Positions 1-9,196 of a DNA stretch of 46,762 bases are shown one piece after another. Under the pieces are notes generated by a model. The model was not told the origin of the DNA, did no database searches, and saw only the letters and a list, made by a program, of their open reading frames with translations. The stretch comes from CAYMLL01 sp964390645 (GTDB lineage: Bacteria; Planctomycetota; UBA8108). The DNA is taken from positions 1 through 46,762 of the forward strand of contig CAYMLL010000019.1 in assembly GCA_964390645.1 (NCBI GenBank). Reading direction: 5' to 3'. The translations under genes were made by a program, and so were the position numbers. Positions within the stretch are counted from its first letter, which is position 1, and every line of letters starts with the position of its first letter.

Positions 1-1188
1 GGCCGGATCGTCCGAAGCCTCGATGCGAAAGCGCACCGGATAGCCGAAGCCTGCCCCGATGCCGTTGAAGTCGTCGTGGCAGGCGACCCAGCGAAGCCGG
101 TCGATCTCCTTCGACTCGCCGAGATCCACCTGCACCCACTTGGTGGTGTCCGGTGCCTTCTCGATCCGGCTGTGGTAGCCGAACCGCGCGCTCTTGTTCT
201 TCGCGATCTCGACGCCGAGACGCTTGACCTCGGCGTCGAGTTCTACGAGCCGCTTGCCGCCACGATCGCGGATGCGCTTCTCGATGGCCTCCTTCCGCGC
301 TTCGAGCTCGGCGCGGCGCCGCGCGATTCCGCCGCGCCTCTTCGCGACCGTCGGATCCGCGTCGACCTTGCGATCGCCGCGATCGATCTGAGCGAATACC
401 GCCTGCAAGCTGTAGTACTGCTCCTGCGAGATGGGATCGAACTTGTGCTCGTGGCAGCGCGCGCACTGCACGGTTGTCGAGACGAAGGTGTTCATGGTCG
501 TGGTCACCATGTCGTCTCGATCCAGATTGCGTGCGCGGCGGCCATCAATCTTGGTCTCCGGGACCTCGACATGGCCGATGAAGTCCCACGGTCCGGCGGA
601 GATGAACCCCGTGGCGATGATGGCATCACGCGCTCCAGGGTAGAGAATGTCGCCGGCGATCTGCTCCTCGACAAAGCGAGTGTAGCGGCGATCATCGTTG
701 AACGCGCGGATCACGTAGTCCCGGTAGTGGTACGCGTTGGGTCGCAGCTTGTCCTTGTCGTAGCCGTGCGTATCCCCGTAGTGAACGACGTCGAGCCAGT
801 GTCGCGCCCAGCGCTCGCCGTAATGTGGCGATTCGAGCAGCCTCTCGACAAGTCCTTCGTAGGCACGTGGGTCCTTGTCCGCGACAAACGCTTCGACCTC
901 CTGAGGCGTCGGCGGGAGCCCGATCAAGTCGAAGCTCAATCGTCGGATGAGCGTGCGACGGTCGGCTTCCTGCGAAGGCCGCAGACCCTCCTCGCGAAGG
1001 CGCGAGACGATGAACGCATCGATTGGCGTACGGACCCAGTCCGCATCCGCGCCGTCGTCGACTGTCGGCAGCCCGGGATGCTGTAGCGGCGCGTAGGCCC
1101 ACCACCGAGAGTCCTCCGCCGGCAACGCTGCGGTCCCGAGGGCGAAGAGCGCCAACGCGATCGAACGTACGGGCGGTGTTTTCTTCAC
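1..1188 (-). CDS. DUF1549 (PSCyt2) domain protein, 3' end cut by window edge
   Basis: This is a secreted planctomycete protein of unknown biochemical role. The 396 codons in the window are open and run off the left edge, so the C-terminus (normally DUF1553) is not visible. The GTG start at 1188 follows an AGAGGA-type ribosome site and opens a short signal-like segment (VRSIALALFALGTAALPA). DUF1549 follows directly, with the typical TPIDAFIVSRL, FDLIGLPPTP, SPHYGERWARHWLDVVHY and CxxCH (CARCH, about residues 242-246) signatures. There is no N-terminal PSCyt1 heme domain, unlike the other two PSCyt-type genes here. After a basic, charged stretch the visible end (about residues 345-396, WVQVDLGESKEIDRLRW) resembles the start of an F5/8-type-C/discoidin-like fold. 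It lies downstream of the DUF1501 gene on the same strand, 222 bp away. Family assignment is firm; function is unknown. Confidence 0.9.
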   Translation of the reverse strand, partial: MKKTPPVRSIALALFALGTAALPAEDSRWWAYAPLQHPGLPTVDDGADADWVRTPIDAFIVSRLREEGLRPSQEADRRTLIRRLSFDLIGLPPTPQEVEAFVADKDPRAYEGLVERLLESPHYGERWARHWLDVVHYGDTHGYDKDKLRPNAYHYRDYVIRAFNDDRRYTRFVEEQIAGDILYPGARDAIIATGFISAGPWDFIGHVEVPETKIDGRRARNLDRDDMVTTTMNTFVSTTVQCARCHEHKFDPISQEQYYSLQAVFAQIDRGDRKVDADPTVAKRRGGIARRRAELEARKEAIEKRIRDRGGKRLVELDAEVKRLGVEIAKNKSARFGYHSRIEKAPDTTKWVQVDLGESKEIDRLRWVACHDDFNGIGAGFGYPVRFRIEASDDPA

Positions 1189-1410
1189 GGCCGTCCTCTC
1201 CCTACAAACCTCGGAGCCTCCGTCCATTATCTCTCCTCGCTGACTCGTCGCAACCAAACCTCCTCCACGGCGACGAGCAAGCTCCCCCGGGTCGAACGGA
1301 GCTGCTGTAACCGCGGGCACGATCGACGGACGCGAATCAAGGCCTCACGGAACCCTCCGTACTCTCGCACACGAACGCCACCCCCACGCGTACCACCGGT
1401 CTCCGTATGA

Positions 1411-2874
1411 TCACACCAGAACATCCGAGATCACACGCGGCTCCTCGACGACCCCCGTGAGACTCATGTCGAGCCCCTGGTAGCGCACCTCGAGCTTCGA
1501 GTGGTCGATGCCGAGGAGGTGCAGGATCGTCGCGTGCAGGTCACGAACGTGGACCCGGTTCTTCTCGGCGAAGTAGCCGAGATCGTCGGTCGCCCCGTAG
1601 GTCGTGCCCCCCTTGATGCCGCCGCCGGCAAGCCACATCGAGAAGCCTCGCATGTGGTGGTCTCGCCCGGGCTTCTTGCCCTTGCCCTGGAACATCGGCG
1701 TGCGACCGAATTCGCCGCCCCATATGACGAGCGTATCGTCGAGCATGCCGCGCTCCTTGAGGTCCTTGACGAGCGCCGCCCCCGGCCCGTCACAGAGGCT
1801 GCAGCAGGTCTTCATATAGGGCACGAGGTCGCCGTGATGATCCCAGCCCCGGTGGTAGAGTTGGATGAAGCGCACGCCACGCTCGGCGAGGCGCCTGGCG
1901 AGCAGGCAGTTGTAGGCGAAGGAGCCGTCCGGGCCCCTGGCGCCGTAAAGATCGAGGATCTTCTGTGGCTCGCGCGAGATGTCCATGAGCTCCGGCACGC
2001 TCGCCTGCATGCGGAAGGCCATCTCGTACTGAGCTATGCGGGAGTCGATCTCGGGGTTGACCACGGATTCGTTTCGGATGCCGTTGAGCCGCTTGACCGT
2101 ATCGACGAGCTGACGCTGCTGCGAACGCGTGACGCCTGGCGGGTTGTGCACGTAGTGCACGGGGTCGCCGGTCGAGTAGAACTCGACGCCCTGATAGCGG
2201 CTCGGCAGGAACCCACTGCCCCACTGCCGCGATGCGATCGGCTGCGGATTGCGCCCGCCGATGCTGGTCAGCACCACGAAACCGGGGAGCTCTTCCGTCT
2301 CGCTTCCGAGCCCGTAGGTCACCCACGCGCCCATGCTCGGTCGTCCCGAGATCGACGTGCCGGTGTTCATCACGGTGTGCGCCGGGTCGTGGTTGATCTG
2401 ATCGGTGTGCAGCGAGCGAATGATCGCGATCTCGTCCGCGATCTCCGCCGTGCGTGGCAGGATGTCGGAGATCATCTGCCCCGACTTGCCATGACGACGG
2501 AACTCGAACTGCGGACCGAGACAGCGGAGCTGCGCACCCTGCAGCTGGGCGATCGGCTGTCCCTTCGTGTAGCTCTCGGGCATCGGCTTGCCGTCGAGCT
2601 CCGCGAGCTTCGGCTTGTGGTCGAAGGTCTCGAGATGCGATGGCCCGCCCGCCATGCAGAGGAAGATCACCCGCTTTGCCCTGGAGGCGTGGTGCGGCAG
2701 GCCGGGAAGCGCCTGCATCGGTCCACGAGGTCTCGCCTCGCCGACCGCGTCAGCCGCTCGTGGACCCGATGAACCCACCAGACTCGACAGCGCGACCGAC
2801 CCGAGGCCGAGCGATGCTCTGCCGAGAAAGGACCGACGAGTCTGCTGCAGGCGTTGCTGGGGGTCAGGACGCAT
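1411..2874 (-). CDS. DUF1501 protein, Tat-exported
   Basis: DUF1501 proteins belong to the alkaline-phosphatase/sulfatase-like superfamily; their substrate is unknown. The protein is 487 aa. Its N-terminus has a twin-arginine signal (TRRSFLGRASLGLG followed by a hydrophobic stretch). Family motifs include KRVIFLCMAGGPSHLETFDHKP near the start, NHDPAHTVMNTG, GGEFGRTPMFQGKGKKPGRDHH and the C-terminal HATILHLLGIDH. I chose ATG 2874, which has GGAG nine bases upstream; a GTG at 2889 in the same frame is the longer alternative. It lies 37 bp (22 bp from the GTG) after the stop of the PSCyt1 gene at 2912-5347. The two genes are almost certainly co-transcribed, the usual arrangement of these families. 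Confidence 0.93.
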   Translation of the reverse strand: MRPDPQQRLQQTRRSFLGRASLGLGSVALSSLVGSSGPRAADAVGEARPRGPMQALPGLPHHASRAKRVIFLCMAGGPSHLETFDHKPKLAELDGKPMPESYTKGQPIAQLQGAQLRCLGPQFEFRRHGKSGQMISDILPRTAEIADEIAIIRSLHTDQINHDPAHTVMNTGTSISGRPSMGAWVTYGLGSETEELPGFVVLTSIGGRNPQPIASRQWGSGFLPSRYQGVEFYSTGDPVHYVHNPPGVTRSQQRQLVDTVKRLNGIRNESVVNPEIDSRIAQYEMAFRMQASVPELMDISREPQKILDLYGARGPDGSFAYNCLLARRLAERGVRFIQLYHRGWDHHGDLVPYMKTCCSLCDGPGAALVKDLKERGMLDDTLVIWGGEFGRTPMFQGKGKKPGRDHHMRGFSMWLAGGGIKGGTTYGATDDLGYFAEKNRVHVRDLHATILHLLGIDHSKLEVRYQGLDMSLTGVVEEPRVISDVLV

Positions 2875-2911
2875 CTTACGGGACTCCACGACTTCGATTG
2901 CGAATGCGGCT

Positions 2912-5347
2912 TCAGTTGCGGGTGATCGTCTCGCTGAGGTTCAGGATCGCGCGTGCGACCGACGTCCAGGACGCGACCTCGACCGGGTCGAGACTCGCCG
3001 CCGGCTTCGAGAGCCCGACCGAGAGCAGCCGTCCAGCCGCGTCGGGGTCGGCGCGGAAGACCTGCAGCTCGGAGAGCAGGAGCGCCTCGAGAGCGCCGGC
3101 TTCCGTCTCGGCGGCGTCACGAGACAGCGCCACGCGCCACGCCCACCTTGTACGACTCGCGGTGTCAACGCCACCTTCGAGCAGAATCCGCTCGGCGAAG
3201 ACGCGCGCCGCCTCGATGGCGCTCGGATCGTTCAGCAGCGTCAGCGCCGCGCTCGGCGTGTTGCTCGCGGGTCGACGCGCGGTGCACTCCTCCCGGGACG
3301 GCGCGTCGAATGCGCGCAGCATCGGGTGCAGGAACTGGCGCTGCACGTGCATGTAGACGCCACGACGATACTGATTCCGATCGCCGTCGTGCTTGTACGA
3401 GCGTCTGGGGAAGTTCAGGTTCGCATAGTAGCCCGCCGGCTGATACGGACGTGCCGTGCCACCTCCGAGACGATCGTCAAGCAGCCCGCTGATCGCGAGC
3501 GCGTTGTCGCGCACGATCTCTGCAGCGAGACGAAATCTCGACTGCCGTGCAAGGAGCCGGTTCTCCGGGTCGAGCTCCGTCAACTCCGGCGTCGCGATGG
3601 ATGACTGACGATACGCGCTCGAGGTCACGATCAGCCGGATCATGTGCCGTACGTTCCAGCCGCTCTCGACGAACTCGACCGCGAGCCAGTCCAGGAGCGC
3701 GGGGTGCGTCGGCCACCCACCCCGGGATCCGGTGTCCGCGAGCACCTTCGAGAGCCCTACACCGAAGTACTGGTTCCAGAGCCGGTTCACGAAGATGCGA
3801 GCGGTCTGCGGGTGGTCCTTCGAGGTCAGCCAGCGCGCCAGGTCGAGCCGCGTCGCACGTCGTCCCTCGACACCGCGCCCGCGGAGAAACTCCGGCGTGC
3901 CCGGATCGACTATCTCTCCTTCGTCGTCGAGGAAGTCGCCCCGACGGAGCACCCGGACAACGCGGGGTTTCGTCGCCTTCGTGATCATCACCCGACGCCT
4001 CGTCGCCAGCAGACGTACGCGCTCCTTCTCGAGCTCGGCGACATCCTTCTCGAGCTTTCCAGCACGATCCTTCGCGTCAGGCGACGCGGCCGAAACGCTC
4101 GACGTCGTCACCGACAGCGTGTCGATCCGCGACCGTAGCTGCTCGATGCGTTCTCCCAGCCTCGCCGCCCGCGCGCGATCGAGGGGAGAGACGACCTCGA
4201 TCTCCGGCTCACGTCGGGTCGGATCGCTGTTCGACGCGCGGAACATCTTCACCTCGTCGATGTCCGCAAAAAACGCCGCAAGACGGTAAAAATCTCTCTG
4301 TGTGTACGGGTCGTACTTGTGGTCGTGACACTCGGCACAGCCAACCGTCGCGCCCATCCATACACCCGACAGGTTGCGCACGCGGTCGGCGGCGTACTTC
4401 GCCATGTACTCCGCGATCTGCGCGCCACCCTCGTGGGTCGTCTGCAGCAGGCGGTTGTACGCCGACGCGATCTTCTGGTCTTCGGTGGATCCGGGCACGA
4501 GATCCCCCGCCAGCTGTGCGACCGTGAACTCATCAAAGCGCATGTTGTCGTTGAGCGCCCGGATGACCCAGTCGCGGTACGGCGACGCGTTGTGACCCTG
4601 ATCGCCGTGGTAGCCGACCGTGTCGGCGTAACGCACCAGGTCGAGCCAGTGGAGCGCCAGCCTCTCGCCATGATGCGGCGACGCGAGCAGACGATCCACG
4701 ACTCGTTCGAACGCGTCGGGGCGATCGTCGCCGAGGAAGGCATCGACGTCCTCCGGCCGGGGTGGCAGGCCGACGAGGTCGAAGTGGACGCGACGCAGCA
4801 GGGTGGTCCTCCGCGCCTCTCTCGACGGGCTCGTCCCTGCACCTTCGAGCTTTGCGAGGACGAAACGATCGATCGCTCCGCGGGCCCACCCCGCGTCCTT
4901 CACCACGGGCGGGTCCGGTCGCTGCGGCGGCACGAACGACCAGTGCGCCTGAAACTCCGCGCCCTGCTCGATCCAGCGCCTGAAGATCGCCACCTCGCGC
5001 GCGGAGATCTCCTTGCCGGTGTCGGGAGGCGGCATGATCTCGTCGACATCCTCCTCGAGGATGCGCGCGATCAACAGGCTCCTGTCCGCGTCCCCGGGAA
5101 CGATCACCGTGCCGCGCTTTCTCTCACGCCTGGCGCTCGCCTCCTCGTCGAAGCGAAGCCGGGCCTTGCGCGCGTTGCGGTCCGGACCGTGACAGGCGAA
5201 GCACTTGTCGGAGAGGATCGGACGGACGTCGCGATTGAACTCGATCTTCGCCGGGACCGGGACGCCATCCTCCGCACGCGCCTTGCTGGCCACGGCGACC
5301 AGCACGGCGTACACGACGATCGAAAGCTTTCCTCGGGTGGAACTCAT
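2912..5347 (-). CDS. PSCyt1-DUF1549-DUF1553 cytochrome-type protein
   Basis: This is a complete 811-aa secreted protein with a Sec signal at about residues 1-25. The PSCyt1 domain has one c-type heme motif (CFACH, residues 49-53) and a downstream MPPP (105-108) that usually supplies the axial Met. DUF1549 spans about 155-360 and contains a second CxxCH (CAECH, 337-341). A charged coiled-coil region lies at about 387-450. DUF1553 runs from about 495 to the end, with RIFVNRLWNQYFGVGL and GSRGGWPTHPALLDWLAVEF signatures. It is paired with the DUF1501 gene 22-37 bp downstream. The family is hugely expanded in Planctomycetota; proposed roles in oxidative attack on complex substrates remain untested. 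No strong ribosome site was seen before the ATG, but the signal peptide fits this start. Confidence 0.94.
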   Translation of the reverse strand: MSSTRGKLSIVVYAVLVAVASKARAEDGVPVPAKIEFNRDVRPILSDKCFACHGPDRNARKARLRFDEEASARRERKRGTVIVPGDADRSLLIARILEEDVDEIMPPPDTGKEISAREVAIFRRWIEQGAEFQAHWSFVPPQRPDPPVVKDAGWARGAIDRFVLAKLEGAGTSPSREARRTTLLRRVHFDLVGLPPRPEDVDAFLGDDRPDAFERVVDRLLASPHHGERLALHWLDLVRYADTVGYHGDQGHNASPYRDWVIRALNDNMRFDEFTVAQLAGDLVPGSTEDQKIASAYNRLLQTTHEGGAQIAEYMAKYAADRVRNLSGVWMGATVGCAECHDHKYDPYTQRDFYRLAAFFADIDEVKMFRASNSDPTRREPEIEVVSPLDRARAARLGERIEQLRSRIDTLSVTTSSVSAASPDAKDRAGKLEKDVAELEKERVRLLATRRRVMITKATKPRVVRVLRRGDFLDDEGEIVDPGTPEFLRGRGVEGRRATRLDLARWLTSKDHPQTARIFVNRLWNQYFGVGLSKVLADTGSRGGWPTHPALLDWLAVEFVESGWNVRHMIRLIVTSSAYRQSSIATPELTELDPENRLLARQSRFRLAAEIVRDNALAISGLLDDRLGGGTARPYQPAGYYANLNFPRRSYKHDGDRNQYRRGVYMHVQRQFLHPMLRAFDAPSREECTARRPASNTPSAALTLLNDPSAIEAARVFAERILLEGGVDTASRTRWAWRVALSRDAAETEAGALEALLLSELQVFRADPDAAGRLLSVGLSKPAASLDPVEVASWTSVARAILNLSETITRN

Positions 5348-5486
5348 GCCGGTGAGACTTCAGCTCGGTCTGCTGCCTGCGCGGACGCGGGCGCCCTTCA
5401 CGCGATCTTATCAGTGTAAACCCCCGCCCGGCGGCGGTCAGTGCCAAAAGCCGCGGAGCGCGGAAGACTCGTCGATGCCGACGCGC

Positions 5487-6167
5487 TCACCGGGCGAAGT
5501 GACGTGCGGCCATCGGCAACGCGACAAGCTTGGCGATGTCGTGCACGGCGTAGACCGGCGCGCGAATCAGCGTACAGAGGCCGTTTCCGAGAGCCTTCAC
5601 CGGCACACCGAGCGTCCAGAGAAGCTTGTCGAGCCCGTCAGCGTCGGAGTTCCAGAGCCGGTAAGGGATGATGCAGTCGATGATGCCCGCGTCGACCATA
5701 TCGAACGCGACGTGCGCCTCCGAGCTGCCGCGCGGAAAGCGAACACCGTGGCCGATGTACACCTTCTGCTCGACGAAGATGGGCTCACCCACTGGCTCGA
5801 GCTGCGCGCGGGGATCGGTGTCCGTCATCTGCATCTCGACGAACCTCGAGCGGGTCTCCTCCGCGACGCAGATGATGCGTTCGGGGTAGTCAACGCCACC
5901 TGCCAGCTGTATGACGAGATCCGGCACGCGGAAGTGCCCGAACCACGGCGCCCGTCGCTCCGTGACGTGGTGCACTGCGATGCCCGAGTACGAGCACTTG
6001 CGTCCCGGTCGCTCGTGCTCGAAGGTCTCGCCGAAGCCGGATCGGCCCAGGTACCAGTCGCGGAGATTGCGCGAGCCGGAGTACCCCAGCGACGCACAGC
6101 TCGTCGCCGAGGCCGAGAGCAAGAGGGCCACAAGCGGAAGAGTGGGCGAACGACGCGATCGGTTCAC
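5487..6167 (-). CDS. Putative lipoprotein, unknown family
   Basis: I do not recognise this 226-aa protein. From the GTG at 6167 it opens with a basic n-region (NRSRRSP), a hydrophobic core (LPLVALLLSASA) and a lipobox-like ATSC at about residues 20-23, so a lipid-anchored exported protein is likely. The in-frame ATG at 6227 would give an atypical 20-residue extension and is less likely. The middle part (GHFRVPDLVIQLAGGVDYPERIICVAEE) and a late region rich in small hydrophobics (DKLLWTLGVPVKALGN, then LIRAPVYAVHDIAKLVALP) look like a compact periplasmic domain. It lies 139 bp before the PSCyt1 gene start on the same strand. The coding call rests on signal-peptide structure, an open frame and a protein-like composition. 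Confidence 0.7.
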   Translation of the reverse strand: MNRSRRSPTLPLVALLLSASATSCASLGYSGSRNLRDWYLGRSGFGETFEHERPGRKCSYSGIAVHHVTERRAPWFGHFRVPDLVIQLAGGVDYPERIICVAEETRSRFVEMQMTDTDPRAQLEPVGEPIFVEQKVYIGHGVRFPRGSSEAHVAFDMVDAGIIDCIIPYRLWNSDADGLDKLLWTLGVPVKALGNGLCTLIRAPVYAVHDIAKLVALPMAARHFAR

Positions 6168-6355
6168 GGTTCCCACAGCTCCGTTCGAGATCAGCCGGGA
6201 CTTGCCGAGCACAGCGAACGCCAGCAACCGCGCCGGACCCTTCGCTGGAGCCCATCATGAATCACCGCCGGTGGGCGCGGCCCGCAAGCCGCTCACCGAC
6301 GACTATACCCCGGCAAGCGTCAGCAGCGAAGGCCGTTCGGTTCGAGACCGACCGG

Positions 6356-6383
6356 TTGACGCCCGACGAGACACGACGACAAT
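6356..6383 (+). promoter_or_regulatory. Candidate sigma-70 promoter for the oxidoreductase gene
   Basis: TTGACG (6356-6361), a 16-bp spacer and GACAAT (6378-6383) lie 46 bp before the ATG of the Gfo/Idh/MocA gene. The -35 matches 5/6 and the -10 matches 4/6. It was found by eye only. Confidence 0.35.
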
Positions 6384-6429
6384 CTCGGCACGAGAGTCGC
6401 AGCGAATCCCGGCAAGAGGACGGAGCGAT

Positions 6430-7428
6430 ATGACATCCTCGACGACAGACAGCCGTCAGCCGCTTCGGGTCGGCGTCATCGGACTCGGTGTCTGGGGGCC
6501 GAAGCACGCTGTCAATGCGCACGGTCTGCGCGAGGTGGAGCTGGTCGCCCTCGTCGACCGTGATACGACCCGGCACGCCGCCGTCCCCGACGCCCTGGAC
6601 CACGTGCCCCGCTACGAGAGCCTCGACGCCGCGCTCGCGGGAGTCGAGGCGGACGCCTGGATCGTCGCCAGCTCCACCTCGACCCACGTTCCTTTCGCGA
6701 AGAGGATCCTCGAGAGTGGCAAGGCCGCCCTCGTCGAGAAGCCGCTCGCGTCGACCCTCCCGGAGGCGGAGACGCTCGCCCCTCTCGTAAAGAGCGACTC
6801 GAGCAACCTGATGCTGGGCCACAGCTACGTCTACGGCAGCGAGTTTCGCACGCTCGCGCAGGAGGTCGAACGGCGCGGCAAGCCCGTCTACATCGACTGC
6901 GTGAGACATCGTCCAGCGGCCCTGCGTCCGCGATTCCCGGACGAGATCCCCTTCCACATGCTGATGGTCCACGATCTTTACCTGACGCTCGCGCTGATGG
7001 ATCGTGACGAGCCGTCCGGCTTCTCCGCGCAGGTCCGGCGCACTCCGGACGGCAAGCACGACGTCTCGCTCGCGCAGCTCACGTGGCCGGACGGACGGCT
7101 GGCGTCCTTCACGGCATCGCTGATTACTCCCGAAGGCATGCCCGGCGACGGCTACGATCGCATGGAGGTCTACGGAGAAGGATGGGCCGTACGTGTCGCT
7201 CCCAATCCGCGACCGGTCGAGCTCTGGGATGATCGGGCACGGTGGCCGCTCGAGCTCGAGATCCTCGCCGACACCGAGGCGCCCACAGGACTCCTCGCCG
7301 AGCAGCTGCGGCGCTTCGTCCGCGTGGTTCGCGGCGAGGCGAGCGTGCCGGTCGGCACGGGGTACCACGACGCGCTCACCGTGCAGCGCTGGCTCGATCG
7401 ATTCGTGGCTCTGATCGACACCGCCTGA
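6430..7428 (+). CDS. Gfo/Idh/MocA family oxidoreductase (cytosolic)
   Basis: This is a NAD(P)-dependent dehydrogenase-like protein of 332 aa, acting on a sugar, inositol or similar polyol; the substrate is unknown. The Rossmann nucleotide-binding loop (VGVIGLGVWGPKH, about 14-26) is at the N-terminus. The catalytic EKP motif (103-105) follows, and the C-terminal domain carries HMLMVHDLYLTLALM. I chose the ATG at 6430 because GGAG lies six bases upstream and the Rossmann fold then starts at residue 13; the same frame is open back to 5911, but that extension is unlike the family. It lacks an export signal, unlike the Tat-exported relative at 18846. It faces the YfcC-type carrier gene convergently, so the two are not one operon. 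Confidence 0.92.
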   Translation: MTSSTTDSRQPLRVGVIGLGVWGPKHAVNAHGLREVELVALVDRDTTRHAAVPDALDHVPRYESLDAALAGVEADAWIVASSTSTHVPFAKRILESGKAALVEKPLASTLPEAETLAPLVKSDSSNLMLGHSYVYGSEFRTLAQEVERRGKPVYIDCVRHRPAALRPRFPDEIPFHMLMVHDLYLTLALMDRDEPSGFSAQVRRTPDGKHDVSLAQLTWPDGRLASFTASLITPEGMPGDGYDRMEVYGEGWAVRVAPNPRPVELWDDRARWPLELEILADTEAPTGLLAEQLRRFVRVVRGEASVPVGTGYHDALTVQRWLDRFVALIDTA

Positions 7429-7549
7429 GACACCTCCCGTTGCGGCTTCGCGCCATGCGAAAGTCCACCTCGAGTATCGGTCCTCTCCGGTCGGGCGGTG
7501 TGGGTTGCTTGGTCCCGGTTCCTCGTCACCAGGACCGGTTTCTCCAGGA

Positions 7550-7643
7550 CTCGACAACACGACACATCGCGCGCGTTCCGGTGTCTCGATCTCGGATCAG
7601 ACAACTCGCCTCGGCCTCCGAAGCACTCGCTCGACGGACTGTC
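7550..7643 (+). repeat. Dispersed intergenic repeat, copy A
   Basis: This 94-bp segment aligns without gaps to 23687-23780; I count about 65 matches in 94. Conserved blocks include CGCGTTCCGG, CGATCTC, ACTCGCCT and AGCAC, and both copies end in CTGTC. Both copies lie downstream of a plus-strand gene. Copy A sits between the stops of two convergent genes (7428 and 7694). Confidence 0.6.
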
Positions 7644-7693
7644 CAACGCCGAGCCCCGGGTTCGTACTCCGGAGGGGTCGACGCGAGACGAGA

Positions 7694-9055
7694 TCAGTAG
7701 TCCATCCAGACGGCGACGACGAGAGCGATCGCGCCGACGAGGTAGATCTTCAGCAGTAGTGGCAGCATGAACCGAAGCCATCGTTGATAGGGGATCCTCC
7801 CGAGCGCGAGCATCCCCATGAGGACGGCATTCGTCGGGATGATGGAGTTGGTGAAGCCGTCGCCCATCTGGTACGCGAGAACGGCGGTCTGTCGCGAGAT
7901 ACCGACCTCGTCGGCGATCGGCGCCATGATCGGCATCGTGACGTAGGCCTGGCCGGATCCCGATGGGATGAAGAAGTTGCAGAGCGTCTGCACGATGAGC
8001 ATACCGACAGCGGACATCTCCGCGCCCAGGCTTCCGAGAACGCCGGAGACTCCGTGGATGACCGTATCGATTACCTGACCGTCCGAGAGGACGAGCTCGA
8101 TGGTACGGGCGAAGCCGATCAGCAGCGCCGTCGTCGTCAAGTCTCCGGCGCCCTTGCAGAACTCCCCCGCGAGCCGATTGGGCGAGAGCCCACCGACGAA
8201 ACCGGCCACGATCGCAACGGAGAGGAAGAGCGCCGACAGCTCGACGAGATACCAATCCTCCTCCAGAATCGCGACAGCGTAGACGAAGACCACGATCGCC
8301 AACGCGAAGATGCCGAGGACGCCGCCGCGAGACGGCGTCATCCGCGTGTCCTCCGGCAGATCGAAGCCCTTCGAGTAGTCGACGTCACCGACGAGGCTAC
8401 TGGACGGATCCCTCTCGACGCGCCTGGCGTAGCGCAGCAGATGGTGGACGCCGATCAGCGTACAAACCAGGAGCAACACGGCCCGGTACCACATGCCGGA
8501 GCCCGGATCGAGCCCGGCGATGTCCTGACCGATCAGGACCGTGAACGGGTTCATGATCGCACAGCCGTAGCCGACCGCGTAGCCAACGTAGACGATTCCC
8601 ATCGCGACGATCGCGTCCATGCGCAACGCCAGGCACATCGTCACGAGGATCGGCATGAACGGGACGTACTCCTCCGCCATGCCGAGCGTCGCCGAGCCAA
8701 GAGTGAAGAGCCCGACCATGCCACCGACCAGGAGAATGCGCTTCCTTCCGAGCACCTCGATCGAGGTGCCGATCAGAGCGTCGATCGCCCCCGTCGCTCG
8801 CACGACCCCGATGGCGCCTCCGATGATGAAGACAAAGAAGATGATGTCGGCGGCCTTCTCCATTCCGCCGGGGATCTTCGTCAGGAAAGCGTGAAACTCC
8901 AGAGGCGTCTTCTCGACACGCTCGTACGTGTCAGGAATGACCCTCCTGCCGTCGCGCTCGTACTGACCCGACGGCAGGACGTAGGTCAGCGCCTGCGCCG
9001 CGATGATCATCGAGAACAGCAGCACGAGCGTGTGCGGAAAGCGGAGCTTCTTCAT
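7694..9055 (-). CDS. YfcC/DcuC-type membrane carrier
   Basis: This is a 453-aa polytopic inner-membrane protein of the YfcC/DcuC (C4-dicarboxylate/basic amino acid carrier-like) superfamily. It begins MKKLRFPHTLVLLFSMI and has the YVLPSGQYERD stretch typical of YfcC proteins after the first membrane segment. About ten further hydrophobic segments follow, with re-entrant-type motifs such as FFIPSGSGQAYVTMPIMAPIAD and GDGFTNSIIPTNAVLMGML. The open frame extends upstream to 9409, but the ATG at 9055, with GAGG nine bases upstream, gives the family start and does not run into the divergent ABC operon. It is probably an uptake system for a carboxylate or amino-acid-like substrate; specificity cannot be read. 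Confidence 0.88.
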   Translation of the reverse strand: MKKLRFPHTLVLLFSMIIAAQALTYVLPSGQYERDGRRVIPDTYERVEKTPLEFHAFLTKIPGGMEKAADIIFFVFIIGGAIGVVRATGAIDALIGTSIEVLGRKRILLVGGMVGLFTLGSATLGMAEEYVPFMPILVTMCLALRMDAIVAMGIVYVGYAVGYGCAIMNPFTVLIGQDIAGLDPGSGMWYRAVLLLVCTLIGVHHLLRYARRVERDPSSSLVGDVDYSKGFDLPEDTRMTPSRGGVLGIFALAIVVFVYAVAILEEDWYLVELSALFLSVAIVAGFVGGLSPNRLAGEFCKGAGDLTTTALLIGFARTIELVLSDGQVIDTVIHGVSGVLGSLGAEMSAVGMLIVQTLCNFFIPSGSGQAYVTMPIMAPIADEVGISRQTAVLAYQMGDGFTNSIIPTNAVLMGMLALGRIPYQRWLRFMLPLLLKIYLVGAIALVVAVWMDY

Positions 9056-9133
9056 CACTTCAGCCTCGAATGCAGGGTCTCGCGGACGCGGACACTGTAC
9101 CACAGCCGTATCCGCCGCGAACCCAATCGCGAC

Positions 9134-9162
9134 TTGCCGCGCGGGCGTATCGAGTCTATGCT
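9134..9162 (+). promoter_or_regulatory. Candidate sigma-70 promoter of the ABC operon
   Basis: TTGCCG (9134-9139), a 17-bp spacer and TATGCT (9157-9162) end 34 bp before the first gene of the ABC operon. They lie in the 141-bp region divergent from the carrier gene. Each box matches consensus at 4/6. Confidence 0.35.
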
Positions 9163-9196
9163 CGGTGCTGCATGGTGAACGACTAGCGAGAACGAA

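Noticed and set aside
1227..1424. 65-codon minus-strand frame overlapping the end of the DUF1501 gene
   Set aside because: No ribosome site and an Arg/Gly-rich, non-protein-like translation.
1501..2772. 423-codon plus-strand open frame
   Set aside because: Antisense shadow of the DUF1501 gene, rich in Arg, Val and His with no domain.
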